Positions 23,329 to 35,322 are shown, numbered from the stretch's first letter. The stretch: DNA of 64,000 nucleotides from Pyrenophora tritici-repentis (GCF_003171515.1 NC_089390.1:868001-932000), one strand, 5' to 3'. Translations and numbers: made by a program. Notes: generated by a model not told the origin, from the letters alone.

Positions 23329-25225
23329 CTACATGACAATGCAGCTGCAGCCCTTCTTCTCCTTGGCCTCCTCCACTGGTTCGGGCACCCGGGTGACTGT
23401 ACGCTTGGGCTGTGCGGGTTCGATTGGAGGGGCCAGCTTTGGCGAAGGAGTGCGGTCGGGACCTTGGGGTATCGTCGGGGTTAGTTTGTAGCCACCTTGT
23501 TCGGGGCCTGGAGACCTGGCGGTATTCGTGTCGATCTTCTCAAGTGACGGAGACTCGTCCTTGGTAGGGCTTGGAAGGGGCCAGGTCTCGTTCTGACGCG
23601 CCTTTTCGATGGCGATGGGGTCCAAATTGGCCAGCTGCGAAAGGCGCTTGTCCGCCATTTCGTTGTCGTTGAGCAGTCGGAAGTCCTTGTCGTACATGGA
23701 ACCCACTCTGCCTTCATTCTCCCACTGCTCTTGCTGCATTCGCTTAGCATGTGTAGGGATGATTTGTTGGTCCGGCGGTAGACGAGGGTCGGGCTTGTAC
23801 ATGGATGCTATCCACGGAGCCTCGCCTTCTGGTCGATGGGCGGTAGTAGGCCTCGTGATTGACCCGCCGCTTGTACGAGGACGCTTGGGAGGTGAATTGC
23901 CTGATGTTGCCCGAGACTTTGCTTGAGTCTTCTGGGTACCGGTCTTGCGCCCTGCAGTGGTCGACTTGGCTGGTGCCTTCTTTACGGGAGACTTCTGGGG
24001 AGATTTTGGAGGAGTCCAGCTGCCAGTCGAGATGTTGCGTCTGTGACCGCCTTCTGGGGGCGTCCTCTGCCTTCCGTCGTCATCAAGCAACGCTTGACTG
24101 CCCACACTGCCACTGCGCACACGTGCACCCATGGCACCGATTGCATTCTCGCTCCAGTTGCCACTGTTGCCTCTGGACCTTGACAACGGCGCATCACGGT
24201 CCGCCAGTGAAGCAGGCACGGGTATACCGCTGGACTTGGGCAGAGGAATGCGAGACGTACTAGGTCTCACGGTGTGGCCGCCTCGCGAAGGATGGAAGTC
24301 GGTGGTGTCATCTTGATACTCCTCTACAGCCTCCTCGTCTTCAGCTGGTATGGTTGAGATGCGTTTCCGGGGCTCGGTCGGCTCGGTGAGCTCGCCGTCC
24401 TTGCTCTGCTCGGTAGATTCCGAGTTTGTACGGACTCGCGCACGTCGGGTAGCGCTTTGCGAACGACTGTTGGACCGACTGTCGCGTCCTACTCTGAAGC
24501 CGGCCTCCTCTAATTCGCGGGTCTCAATCTCCTTGAGCTTGTCCCGGTGTATCCAGGCGTTTGCGTCATACTCGGGTTCTGGACCAGCCTTGACGACCTT
24601 CTTCTTGGCCTTCCCCTTGATGGAAGTTGGGCCTTTCTTGGTGTTGGTGTTGGTGTGGCTTTTGTAGTACTCCAGCACACTGTCCTGGTCCGCGTTGCTA
24701 GCAATCATGTCCCCGCTTTTTTTCTTGTGCAGTTCATTCATTGGGGCGGGCGACAGCTGTGAACGGGCAGCGTCCTGCGAGTCCCAGGTGGGTGAGCGTA
24801 CAGGCTTTGCGAAACCGTTGGCTTGTGACGTGAGGGGCTGGCGGGAACCGTGGGCGGCAGCGCCGTATTCGGACATGTAAGACTCTTGTTCGTAGGACTC
24901 TCTCTACGGCGGTGGTCAGCAAGCTGTTATTCGCAACTGGGCCTTGTTAGGGGCGTGCAGCCGTGCTAGAGCCAGCGGATCACTTGGCGGTCAGATGAAC
25001 CATGGAACACATGCGCAGTAGTGCATTTAGTGCAAAAGCATACATCTCATGAGGCTCGCATGAGGCAGATGCAGCCGCAGCGGCACGATAACTGAGAGTG
25101 GTACATACCAAGTTGTTGACGGGCACAGCAAAGTCCCACGACCCTCCGGCGCCGTGAGAGCTGCTTGGGGGCGTCAGCTGCTGGACTGGCACTGATGTCT
25201 GGCGAGCCGACGCTAGAGTAGCCAT
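23329..25225 (-). CDS. teaR: TeaR-like prenylated cell-end marker protein
   Basis: Low-complexity protein ending C-S-C-I-V-M, so residue 560 is the cysteine of a CaaX box (CIVM), with a second cysteine two residues before it that could be palmitoylated. This architecture and the segment PWIASMYKPDPRLPPDQQ fit the TeaA receptor TeaR of filamentous fungi, a plasma-membrane landmark for microtubule-guided hyphal tip growth. Exon 1 25225..25109 (MATLASARQ...AVPVNNL), intron 25108..24904 (205 bp, GTATGT donor, TGCTGAC branch), exon 2 24903..23329; 563 aa. If exon 1 is wrong, the protein begins at ATG 24876. Other visible features are Lys/Ser/Pro-rich blocks with many potential phosphosites. The name is a family inference from memory of its architecture; CaaX anchoring is directly visible. 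Confidence 0.6.
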
Positions 25226-26513
25226 GGAAGAGGCTGCAAGCACACAAGGCGGTCTGACCTATGACGTGCGCGGGAGTGTCAGGCGGTGCGAGCGATCGTC
25301 TCGGGACTGCGAGAGACTTGGGTGACGTCGCAATTTGATGTTTCGAACCAGAATGCAGAGAAGGGGCGAAGGCCGGGAAATGACTACCACCGCCGTTGGA
25401 GGATGGGGTAGTAGTAGCCGCACGGGAGCAAAACAACCTCCTTAATGCGGAGCACTTGTAGCTATAAAAGAAATTCCATGGGCGAGAAGGAGACACGACG
25501 TTGGAGTGGAGACTGAGGTCGGAGGCTGTGAGGGGTGGTTTGCATGCGCGTTGCAAGCAGCTTCCCTGCAGAGGGACAGGCGACTGACTGACGGTGAGTA
25601 ATTACAAGGGAAAGATAATATGAGTAGGAAACGAGGGACAAGGAGAAGGTTAGCAGTCGAGTCGAGGACACGGTCGCGTGCTGAATGGCCAGCAACTGCA
25701 ATGATTCGTACAAGAGTCGCGACGGGATCAAGGAGCCCTGGGGAAGGAGGATTTGGGAGTGATGGTCTAGTCGTCGGGGAGAAAGTTGATTCGCGCTTGG
25801 CTGCAGGCTGCAGGCTGCTCGGACCTCGTCTAATCTGCGGCGCTACCAAAGGGGGTGGTGATGCTTCACTTCATTCATGGGCCAAACTCCTGGCAGAAGC
25901 TGAGCTGCTGCACCGCTACACTGACGGCTGCAAACAAGCAAATACACGGCGCCGTCGTGTCCCACAAGCTGCTGCTCCCGTACGGCACCCCATATCATCT
26001 TCATCTCGTCTGCCTCGTGTTGACCCCCCTCCACCGGAGCATGATGCGCCCGGCGGGTTAAAGTCCGAAGCACACCCATGGCCCAAGTTTGATTGTTTGT
26101 CAACCTTGTGCACACGGACTGCCCCATGCACAACTGTCTGGACAAGCTTCCGTCCTCCTGCGCCTTTCCCGTTCCTGACTCCAATCGTCGCCGGCAACGG
26201 CTTCCGTCCGGCCATTATGGGTATAGGCCTCAGTCTAGCCGGCTTCCAGAGACGCGTCGCCTTGATCTCGGGACTTGGTCTGACGTGTACCTGAGCGGCC
26301 TGGGGGCTTGATGGCTTTGATGGCAATCGACATACGTCGTCAATCTCCATTCTTGTCATGATTAAGCACTTGAACATGTCTACAAACTCGGCATGGGCCA
26401 TGGCCGTTGGACCCACTGTAAACACCCAGCGGCCGGGTTAACGGTGCAAAGATGATATAGTTATAGTTCAAAATATAGAAATAGAAGCGCACGAGCTTCG
26501 AGCTCGACCAACT
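25226..26513. other. Intergenic region upstream of TeaR-like gene
   Basis: 1288 bp that includes the promoter and leader of the TeaR-like gene and the 3' flank of the reductase gene. A 224-codon frame at 25620..26294 on + has no family resemblance and Arg/Pro/Ser-rich chance composition. Confidence 0.45.
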
Positions 26514-28470
26514 CTACCAGCCAAAAGTCTCGTCATACCAGAACACGTCATGGCCCCTCTTCACCCATACCTCGACGTTCTTCTTTGTGTCTTCTGTCAA
26601 CCGTTTTGGTCCACAGCAAATCACTGCCGTCCGCATACCCTTGCTCAGTACCTCATCCACCACCTTGCTGATATTCGGCCTTCCGCTCTTAACGACCATG
26701 CCTTTTCCTGGCTTCTCCATCTGCTCCTCCATGCTCAAGAGTTGTTCGTTTTCCTGCATCTCAATCGCCTCGCCATGTTCGTCATCTGGATCAACGGCGA
26801 AAACACCAGATGCTCTGGAATTGACCTGCGAATCTGACCCTGGAGATCTCGTGACATAAACTTCGACGTTAGGGGAACTTTGTAGCATGCCATTGCCATT
26901 CGCCTCGATCCCTGCATTATCGCTCTGCTCGTCATTGGGGACAGAAGCTGGAAGCGTTGCCCATTGTGTCTCGGCAAGATTTCGGACAGCCCATATGCAC
27001 CGAATGCGGGTGCCGGCAGATGTGGTGTTGTCCAACTCGAGCATACTCCGGTAGATGGGGATGATGAATGTTGCACCAACGCCACCAGCTACCAGGAGCA
27101 CTCGGTCGTACTCCGATAGGTTGGGTAAGCGGGTCGATGCACCATATGGCCCTTCGAGAAGGAGCGGCAGAATGGGTATATCGCCGCCTGCAGTGGATAA
27201 CATTGGTACGTTGCTGCCACCCTGAGCTAGGTAGCGCGCCAGGTCCCCTAGATATTTTGTGTTCCCGTTGAGTGTCCTTGCAACCAGTAGTAGCTCCTTG
27301 TCCTTGGACGGGAGAGAAGCGACCGTGAAGGGATTGGTCTTGTTGATCATGAGCCATTGATCGTACCACGAAGGGGCTTTGTTCCCCGCCCACGGTCTGC
27401 TGAGATACACATGCTGGCCTGGCCTCCATTTGAGCGCGTTGCTATCTGTAGGTAGTGGAACACGAATCTGGACCAGAGTGGTGCCAGGGAGGAGTCTGAG
27501 TGTTCCCCGATACATCTTGAGACGCAGGCCCCGGAAAACGAGATGTAGAAAGTTTACCGCCATTACTTCGTACACGTAGACGCGAATATGTGCAACATGT
27601 AGGTATAGAGGCACAATGATCAAGTTGGCAATAACAATATGGGAGACGTAGAAGATGCGGTAGTTCCTTCTTCGCACAAATCCAAGGGCAGTGGTGCTGA
27701 TGGTGGAGAAGAGAAGAATGCTGGCAAGGCCCCATATAACGTCCCAGTCCTTGATACGCTTTGCTATGAAGCCGGTCAGGATGAAGAAGTTGAGATACAA
27801 TACAGCATGGAGCAGGAAGAGAAGGAATGTAATACGTCCCAGGATCTGATGCGAAGCCTTGATCTGTTCATGTGAAAGTCGTGTCAAATATTGCACTGGG
27901 CTGTAAGGTGCCCTCATAGCCAGTAGATAGTGAATAGGAAGCTGCGATGCGCCGACTTGTCCGAACCGCTTTGTGAGGTGCATATAATCTGTAGACTATT
28001 AGCCGTGTGGGAGACAAGTAAAGCTGGGAAGTTCACGAACCTTTGCCTGTGTCTGCAATGCAAAGATAGAACAGCCATACGGTCCAGATAGTCGCACCGA
28101 CCCATTCTCCTCTTGTTCCCCACCTCCAACTTTTGATTACATCTTTTCGCATCCACCACAGCATGTTATCACTAGCGCTCTTGGTTCGTCTCAACCAGCC
28201 CAGTTTTCCACCCGCGCGCTTCGTCAATGATGGCGATTTGGGCTGATCGTACGTCAATCCGCTCTTCAATACCCAAGCTACAGCAAAGCCGAGCTGGAAA
28301 AGCGCAAAAATGACCAGGACTGACCATTGTGCAGCAAAACCGTACCTGTCTAGAACCTCTCGTCGTTGATGTTGCTGTTCCTTGCTAAGGGTCTCGAAGG
28401 AGTATCCGAATGCCCAGTATCGATCGGCTTTCACTTCGAGATGGCCCTCATGGCGCCGAAGAAGGTCCAT
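26514..28470 (-). CDS. Ferric reductase-like transmembrane protein (FRE family)
   Basis: Transfers electrons from NADPH through FAD and two hemes across the membrane to reduce ferric iron or another acceptor. Exon 1 28470..28041, intron 28040..27989 (52 bp), exon 2 27988..26514; 634 aa. Heme ligands are visible as two His pairs spaced 14 apart: His190/His204 (HQILGRITFLLFLLH) and His260/His274. Membrane segments flank them. The FAD-binding motif is NPFTVAS, with Asn where the family usually has His. NADPH-binding elements are GGVGATFIIPI and CCGPKRL, and the end DVFWYDETFGW is typical. An acidic insert separates the two NADPH motifs. It is divergent from a nucleoside hydrolase gene; no link to a siderophore cluster is seen. 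Substrate is not determinable. Confidence 0.85.
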
Positions 28471-29080
28471 TTTCGAGGGCGACGTTTCAAAGTTGTTGGT
28501 GGTTCTCTAGCACATGCCAGTATGCGCAACAGCTCTGCTTTGCGATGGCCGGATGGCACCGGAACACTCGAAAGCGCTTGTGGTTAGAAGTTATATGTGG
28601 AAAAGAAATGAGTAAATACAGGAGTTTTATTGAGGTTGTGGCGGTGATGAAGTTTTCTCTTGACGTTGTGTACCGTGCTTGTCACAAGTCGGTGTCAGTA
28701 TCGTTGACAGACAATCAGGCCTGGGCATCGGACTCGGTCGCAGCGGCAGGACCACCAATCGGGAAAGCCAATTGAAACGTGCTCAACGAGTCGAGACGCG
28801 ACGTGTTCAGATCTCATGCGGCTTAGACCGCCTAACTTAATGCGTGCGCAGTTGCTGACAATAAAAAGCTGAGCGTCAGCGTGAATAACGATGCGCGTAT
28901 TCAGGGTTCCACGTTCCTGGGTCCCGCAGTGCGGTAGTTAACGGGTACCAGTAACCCCACCAAACTTGGCATCGACCCTAAGTCGAAACCCAGGTGGCAT
29001 GTGGCATGTGGCAGCCGTCTGCAGGTGCAAGCCGTCCCGTCTCCTAAATCGATTACCACTGCAGGAACATACGTGATATC
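28471..29080. promoter_or_regulatory. Divergent promoter region reductase / nucleoside hydrolase
   Basis: 610 bp between divergent starts. No supported coding sequence; individual sites were not resolved. Confidence 0.45.
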
Positions 29081-30495
29081 ATGGCCGCCACTTCCTCCAA
29101 GACGCCGATCTGGCTTGACTGTGTGTGTATTTCGTGCCATCATCATCTTCAAAGCTAACCTACCAAGGACACAGGACATGATGTGAGTCCCCTTGGAAAC
29201 ACCTGCCCACTGATTTGCTCATCGGCGACCTTAGGATGCATATGCCCTTCTCCTCTGCGCGCACGACCCGCGCGTTGAGTTGCTTGGTGTGAGCACCGTC
29301 CACGGCAATGCCGCGCTAGATCAGACAACCTACAATACGAGGGCCATCCTGGAGGCAATCGGTCGGCGCGACGTCAAGGTCTACTCGGGCGCATCAAAGC
29401 CCATCGTACGCAGTGCCGTCCACGCTGCCGATATTCACGGTACCTGAATCCTCAGAAGATATAACCAACACCGACTGATAGCCATAGGCGAGTCGGGCCT
29501 CGATGGAGTCACCCTGCTTCCCCAGCCAGTCGAGCCAACAGCTACCGATGTCGGTCATCTGGAAGCCATGTACCGCGCCCTCATTGCCATGCCACCGAAT
29601 ACCGCTTGGCTTGTATCAACTGGTACACTGACCAACATTGGACTGCTGTTCCAGAAATACCCTGATCTAGCAGGGCATATCAAAGGTCTCAGCATCATGG
29701 GAGGCGCTGTCGGTGGAAGCTTCACAGATGCTCCAATGGGAACCGTCAAAGGCGAGGGTGAAAGATTTGGCAATTGGACACCATATGCAGAGTTCAATGT
29801 ATGCTCTCCTTGGCTGCTATGCGATTACCTTGCTATAAGCTGACCTTGTATAGATATACGTGAGATATAGACTTGTGACTGACCAAGAAGGATACTGACG
29901 GGCGCAGTGCGATCCGGAAGCCTCCCACTTCATCTTCTCACACCCCGTCCTGAAACCTAAGACGGTGCTGATCCCACTCGATCTGACCCATCAGGTCCTC
30001 GGTACAAAGAAAGTGCGGCAAACGCTGCTTTACGGAGATGAGGTTTGGGATCCCTCGTTTAACAAGACCGACTATACGCCCTCAGCTTTGCGTGCCCTGT
30101 TTACCCAGATCATGTCGTTCTTTGCTGGAACGTATGCCGAGGTGTTTTCCATTACTGAAGGGCCGCCATTGCATGATCCTCTCGCTGTCGCTGCTGCCTA
30201 CAACCCAGACATTTTCGACGACAATGGCGGCGAACGCTTCCAGGTCGGCATAGTTACTGAGGGCATCCACTCGATCGACCAGACGCAAGTCGGAGAGCTC
30301 GGCCGGACAAAAGTCACAAAGCTTCCTAACGGGGAAGGTGGCTGTAGGATACCCCGACATGTCGATCTTGACCAATTTTGGGGAAGCATCGAGAGCTCAA
30401 TGAAGTGTGCCGTTGCCGTCAGCCCCATGCCAAAAGTATCGATACAGGATCTGGAAAAAGCCGGCGTGTTCAACGGCGTTGAAAAGCTAGTTTGA
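29081..30495 (+). CDS. Inosine-uridine-preferring nucleoside hydrolase
   Basis: Hydrolyses the N-glycosidic bond of ribonucleosides for purine/pyrimidine salvage. Six exons: 29081..29122, 29168..29182, 29235..29439, 29488..29798, 29854..29859 and 29908..30495; 388 aa. The second exon (15 nt, DTGHD) and fifth exon (6 nt, Ile-Tyr) are microexons. Splicing yields PIWLDCDTGHDDAYALLL, the N-terminal Asp cluster (D13, D15, D19, D20) that binds calcium and ribose, then VSTVHGNA, IHGESGLDGV, LTNIGLLFQKYP, SIMGGAVGG, YAEFNIYCDPEAS and LHDPLAVAAAY with the C-terminal metal-binding Asp. Length and motif order are normal for the IunH family. All introns are 45-55 bp with CTAAC/CTGAC-like branch points. 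Skipping the microexons would remove conserved residues, which supports them. Confidence 0.87.
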
Positions 30496-32059
30496 CAGGT
30501 TCCCAACGCAGTAACATCCAAGAGTGACGTGTATAGAACATAGATACTTTGATCCACAATCTCAACACTGGCCTAGCTGACGTGAGAAAGCAATTCCGGC
30601 ATCGACGGGATTTGGACATGACCGAAAAGTATCCCATAGAAGAGCCTGGTTTGACTACCAATTGCACTCCCACCTTGATTGCGACGTACTGTCAACGCCG
30701 CGCATTTGCTGATATATTCTGGTTGAAATGCGCACAGAGCAAGTATGCTAAGCTTGGCGGTCCAATGGTCAAGGGTTTCCGCTCCCCTGGTTTCTTGGTG
30801 TTCTTCGCGGGACAAGAAATCGGGACGTCGGCAGCCATTAACGGTCTTCTGTCTGCATGCTAAGACAGTTTGCATCCTCCCAAGCGCCCGCCGGTCTTGG
30901 AACGGAGATGGGTGCATGGCAGCCGTCATTGCGCTGTGAGAAGGGGCGAGAGCACTGTGGCTTGTCCGATGATTGCCCGTAGAGTGGCTGTATACATAGT
31001 ACGTAGAGCAGAGCAGTACTTGTGTCCGCGCGTCGCTCACAACGTCGACGTCGCAGCATCAAGGTGGAGAACAGGGACAGCCTGGGCTGTAGCACGTGCT
31101 CGCCATGTCCTGAAGATGCGCGCTTTGCCTCGAAATTGCAGTGCTTTTTAAAGACCAAGGTTTATAGTCATGGTATCTTCCAATATGTTCAATGTTCCGA
31201 AATGAGAGTCCGAAGGGCCCGATGATGTGGTAAGTGTCTGGGAAGCCAGCGGTTCTTCTTGGTCGCAGTTCGAAACATGCAGGTGTGAAGAGCCGAGGCT
31301 GACTGGCAAATGCGGAGAAGACTGGGTATACGAGCGCGATTTTCCATGATCTGTGTCGCGAATCTCAGATTCGCAGTTAATTCGGGCCATCTACTTGATG
31401 GTACGCGTCTTGCAAGATGATGGGGTTGCAGGACAGGTCAATTCTGGTACTGGCAGCCAGCTGAGGATACGCCCTCCCATAAGCTTCCATGACAGGTATG
31501 CACAGCCCGGATAGAATAATCGCTCAATTACTTGGCTCTTCACATGGTGTTTGACTAGACATCTTGGCGACGAGCCAAGAGTGGAAACATGGATGTCCCG
31601 CCCGCGAACTCTTCACGTGGCGATGGGTTGATACGTTGAGTCTGGGGCTCGGCCAGGGGAGGCTTTGAAGGACTCAACACGATGAGATGGGCGATGAATA
31701 CGGCGATGGGGTACGTAGGTACAGTGTGAGAGAAAGCCGCAGTAGGACCGGCGCAAAAAGCAGCGTCATTTCATGGGTGCACAGCTGGTAATGAGGCATG
31801 CTTAGACCCAGCAAAGGAAAGGTCCATTCGGAAGGCGACGGTATCGGACGCGGAGAGGTCTCGTTACAAGCCGTTAGGCCGCAAGTCGATCAAAGAAGCC
31901 AACCGACAACTATGCAGACGGCGTGCGGCTGATTGAGCAAACTGGCTTTCCCACGGCAATGGGCTCAACGGCCATGACGGCTGCCAATGTGCCTGACGCG
32001 ATGGCGTAACAGGAGTGCAACGAAATTGGAGACTGGTGCCAATTCTTCCGCTCATAGTG

Positions 32060-32065
32060 GCCAAG
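32060..32065 (+). promoter_or_regulatory. Candidate PacC-binding hexamer
   Basis: GCCAAG, matching the PacC consensus GCCARG, 639 bp before the pacC start. Confidence 0.35.
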
Positions 32066-32338
32066 GGCGTCCAAGAACTTTCCTCCCGCGCATGATTGTT
32101 TCGGTTGTGTCGCCGCTCGTGTGCGCCCGGGGGGGGGGTCGGGGGAGTCGGTCGGGCCGGTACGTCGCAGTAGACGCACCTCACACGACAACGGGCTTGC
32201 CCAAGCAGCTTTCTGGCCACGCATGCACCGACGACGTCTTGATCAAAGCAAGCAGCGCAGCCATGAGGGTGACTTCAACCTTGGAACATGGTCATACGCA
32301 CGCTGGAGGCTGGAGCGACTCGGCATTGATGGCGCTGG

Positions 32339-32356
32339 GCCAAGCCGCCGGCCAAG
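32339..32356 (+). promoter_or_regulatory. Pair of candidate PacC-binding hexamers
   Basis: Two GCCAAG copies at 32339-32344 and 32351-32356, same orientation, 12 bp apart (about one helical turn), about 350 bp upstream of the pacC start. Suggests self-regulation; binding is inferred from consensus only. Confidence 0.45.
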
Positions 32357-32696
32357 GCGCTAGTGGGGCAGTCGAGCCGTAAGCGCCAATCATGGCAGGC
32401 ACTTGTTTGGGCCCCTGCAATGAGGCAGTGCTAGCCGGCCTCGATGTCTCCCTCTCTGGGCGAATCTTCGCCCGCCATCGCCCAGTCCGCCGCGAAATTC
32501 CGTAAAAGCTGCACCTCCCCCCAAGATTCCAGCCTGGGCGCCCTCTCCTCTCAGACCTACTTTGCTCCACGACACTTGCCCTTGCTGCCCACCGTTATCC
32601 ACCTTGCGATAACCATTGTCGCACTGAGCTGTTTTGACGCTCTTGCACTTGCACTCCTTTGTTCCATCACCCCATCACCACAACAACTTTGTCTTT

Positions 32697-32702
32697 GCCA
32701 AG
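32697..32702 (+). promoter_or_regulatory. GCCAAG hexamer abutting the pacC start codon
   Basis: GCCAAG ends one base before the ATG at 32704. It may simply be leader or Kozak context; listed because it repeats the PacC consensus. Confidence 0.25.
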
Positions 32703-32703
32703 A

Positions 32704-34669
32704 ATGAGCGAAGTTCAGAATACCGTGCCCGCCGCGGCATCAACTCCCCAACAACAGCCGCAAGGCACTCCTATTCAGCAAAATCCCCCAACTCCCGCTT
32801 CTGTCGCCGGTGGTTCGGGCGATCAGCTCGTCTGCCAGTGGCAGAGCTGTGGCGATCGTCTGCCATCCGCTGAGCAGCTCTACGTAAGTTGATCCATTCT
32901 TCCAAGTTGCGCCCTGCATTACGGCGGCATACTGTATCAACCATGCGTATCATGTTCCCAGTATACTGACTGCTTTATAGGACCACGTCTGCGAGCGTCA
33001 TGTTGGTCGCAAGAGCACCAACAATTTGAACTTGACCTGCCAGTGGGGTAACTGCCGCACCACCACGGTCAAGCGCGATCACATCACTTCTCACATCCGT
33101 GTTCACGTGCCGCTGAAGCCGCACAAGTGCGATTTCTGCGGCAAAGCTTTCAAGCGTCCTCAGGATCTCAAGAAGCACGTGAAGACTCACGCCGATGACT
33201 CCGTCTTGCTCCGATCACCTGAGCCAAACCGCGGAGGTCCTCACGGCGCTCAAGGCTACCCAGGCCAGAACGGCAAACGTAAGTACCCCCCCTCACATGA
33301 CTTGTGCAACTTCAACCTTGTCCAACTCTCGCTCCATTCGTCTCCCCTCAATATCTAACGTGCTACTACAGTGGTCGCTGACTTGCAGGCGCTTGCCGCT
33401 ACAGCCAACGGATACCAGTATCCCGATGGTGCGCTTGGTCCCAATGGCGGCTACGGCCAACAGCATCCGGGTGGTGCTCCAGCTGGCTTCTATGGAGGAC
33501 CTCCCCAGAACTCTGCCTATGGACCAGTCTACTATGCCGTGAACCAGTCACAGCAGCTCAACAACGACTACGAAATTAGGAAGCGTGCAGCTTACGACGC
33601 TCTCAATGAGTTCTTTGGCGATGCTAAGCGCCGCGCAATTGACCCCACCACTTACTACGACGTTGGCCAGCGACTAATGGGCCTCCAAGGCGTTCAGCTT
33701 CCAGTTCTCGGAGGTGGCGGTGGTGGCTACCAGGGTGGCGGTATGTCCGAGTACGGCGGCCACGGAGGCACCATGGTCGCTCAAGCGCAGCACCCTCCCA
33801 TGCACCACCCCTACTCATTACCGCTCCCCAACCTCAGGACCAAGAGCGATCTCCTGAATATTGATCAGTTCTTGGAGCAGCTACAGAGCACCGTCTATGA
33901 GAACCCCAACCACGCCGCAGCCGCAGGTATTGCTCATCCCAGCCACTACATCCACACTGGCCATGGTTACCGCTCCAGCAACTCACCACCGGGTCTGTCC
34001 TCCAGCCACTCGCAGTCTTCTCATGCCTCTGCCATTGGATCTACTACTGTCGAGACTCCCGCTTTGACTCCAGCCTCCAGCGTTCTTTCATACGGCTCGC
34101 AGCATTCTCCTGGTGCATCGCATGGAGTCTCTCCATCGTCGCGGTCATCAATGAGCAGCATGTATCCTACCCTTCCTTCAGTCAGCGCCATGTCCGACAT
34201 GTCCACTGCTGCCCCATCTTCAGGGCTTGCACCAGCATTTGACAACGACAACCGCCGACGATTCTCTGGCAACCTTCTGCAAAAGGCTGCTCCAGATCGG
34301 TCCGCGACTGACTCAATGGATACTTCAAGCGACTGTGCGTCTCCCAAGGACCGTGACTCTGAGCAAGACAGCCTGCACCACAATGTCAACCAACTAGCTC
34401 TCCACTCACCCAAGGTTGACCCCGCTCTTCGGTCACCTAGTGTGGCTTCATCCTCTGCCACGGAGACAGGTGACTCGTCTCAGCAATCTTGGGTTGAGAA
34501 CATCCGAGTAATTGAGAGATTACGAGCATACCTCAAGGATAGGCTCGATGCACAGGACTTCTCAGATGACGAGGAAGACGTCAAGCATGAACACGAGCGC
34601 CGCATGAGCGATGACGATGCTCACAACTTGTACCCGGTATTACGTGCTGTGCAAGAAGGCCGAGAGTAG
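32704..34669 (+). CDS. pacC: pH-response transcription factor PacC/Rim101
   Basis: Alkaline-pH regulator activated by proteolysis through the Pal/ESCRT pathway. Exons 32704..32883, 32981..33278 and 33372..34669; introns 97 and 93 bp; 591 aa. Three C2H2 zinc fingers lie at about residues 44-67, 80-102 and 110-130 (the last [25 protein letters not shown], trimmed here). These match PacC, where fingers 2 and 3 contact GCCARG. YPTL at 424-427 and YPVL at 580-583 are YPxL motifs of the kind bound by PalA, flanking the region where the signalling-protease box sits in Aspergillus (here a candidate [13 protein letters not shown] around 454-466). The rest is Ser/Pro/Gln/Gly-rich. Introns split the first zinc finger and follow the third. 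Length is somewhat shorter than A. nidulans PacC. Confidence 0.95.
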
Positions 34670-35322
34670 TCGTGGTGTCGCCACGAGGAGGTCATGATAC
34701 TATGCGGAGTTTAGGTGGCAAGTTGGCGTCAGGGAGTTCTTCAGGAACCATGGTTGGCACTGTCGGAAAGATGGTTTGGGTTTTTTGGGTGACACAGCGA
34801 TGTCTTCTTTCTGTTCTTTATACGGTCACTACTAGGGATCAAGCCTTCATCGGCTGGCTTCGGTATACGTCTGTTAGTCACAATAAGCATTTTCCAATTG
34901 TTCAATACGTTTGCGTTTGTCTCCTTACCAAGTGTGGTGCCCTTTCGTGACATGCTTCGCGGTGAGACATTTGCGTAGACGTTGGTGTCATGCTCGTTAT
35001 CAATTGCCAAGCGCGTGACCAACTTACTGTAGTTGGCTTCTAATCCCCCACACCGGACCGTTTTTAGTCGTTGGTCCGAGTCGGACATGGCCTTTCCCCA
35101 CGTTCCCGTTCCCATCAATCCGTAATAGCGGATTCTTGTTCCCTGCGTTTAGAAGACCCACTGGATCTGCGTGCGACTCCGTTGCAAGACATCAACTTAT
35201 CATTACCCCGAAATACTTTGCGTTACTTGCACGAAAAAGGGGAAGCTGTGTTGCTTGCTTATACACAGCAAACGTTGAATATACTACAGCGAGAGTCAAT
35301 CAATAGCGGGCAGCAAGAAACA
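34670..35322. other. Intergenic pacC / DUF3602 gene
   Basis: 653 bp: 3' flank of pacC and upstream region of the next gene. No supported gene. Confidence 0.45.

Larger units (their letters stand above)
30496..32703. promoter_or_regulatory. Long upstream region of pacC
   Basis: 2.2 kb without a supported gene. The first part is 3' flank of the nucleoside hydrolase. The last 650 bp carry several GCCAAG hexamers listed separately. A run of nine G lies near 32131. Frames of 100-155 codons in this stretch show no family resemblance. Confidence 0.45.

Noticed and set aside
25620..26294. 224-codon plus-strand frame
   Set aside because: Arg/Pro/Ser-rich composition, no motif and no intron logic; probably chance in a GC-rich leader region.
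30549..31040. Overlapping frames of 104 and 155 codons after the nucleoside hydrolase
   Set aside because: No family resemblance on either strand; likely 3' flank.
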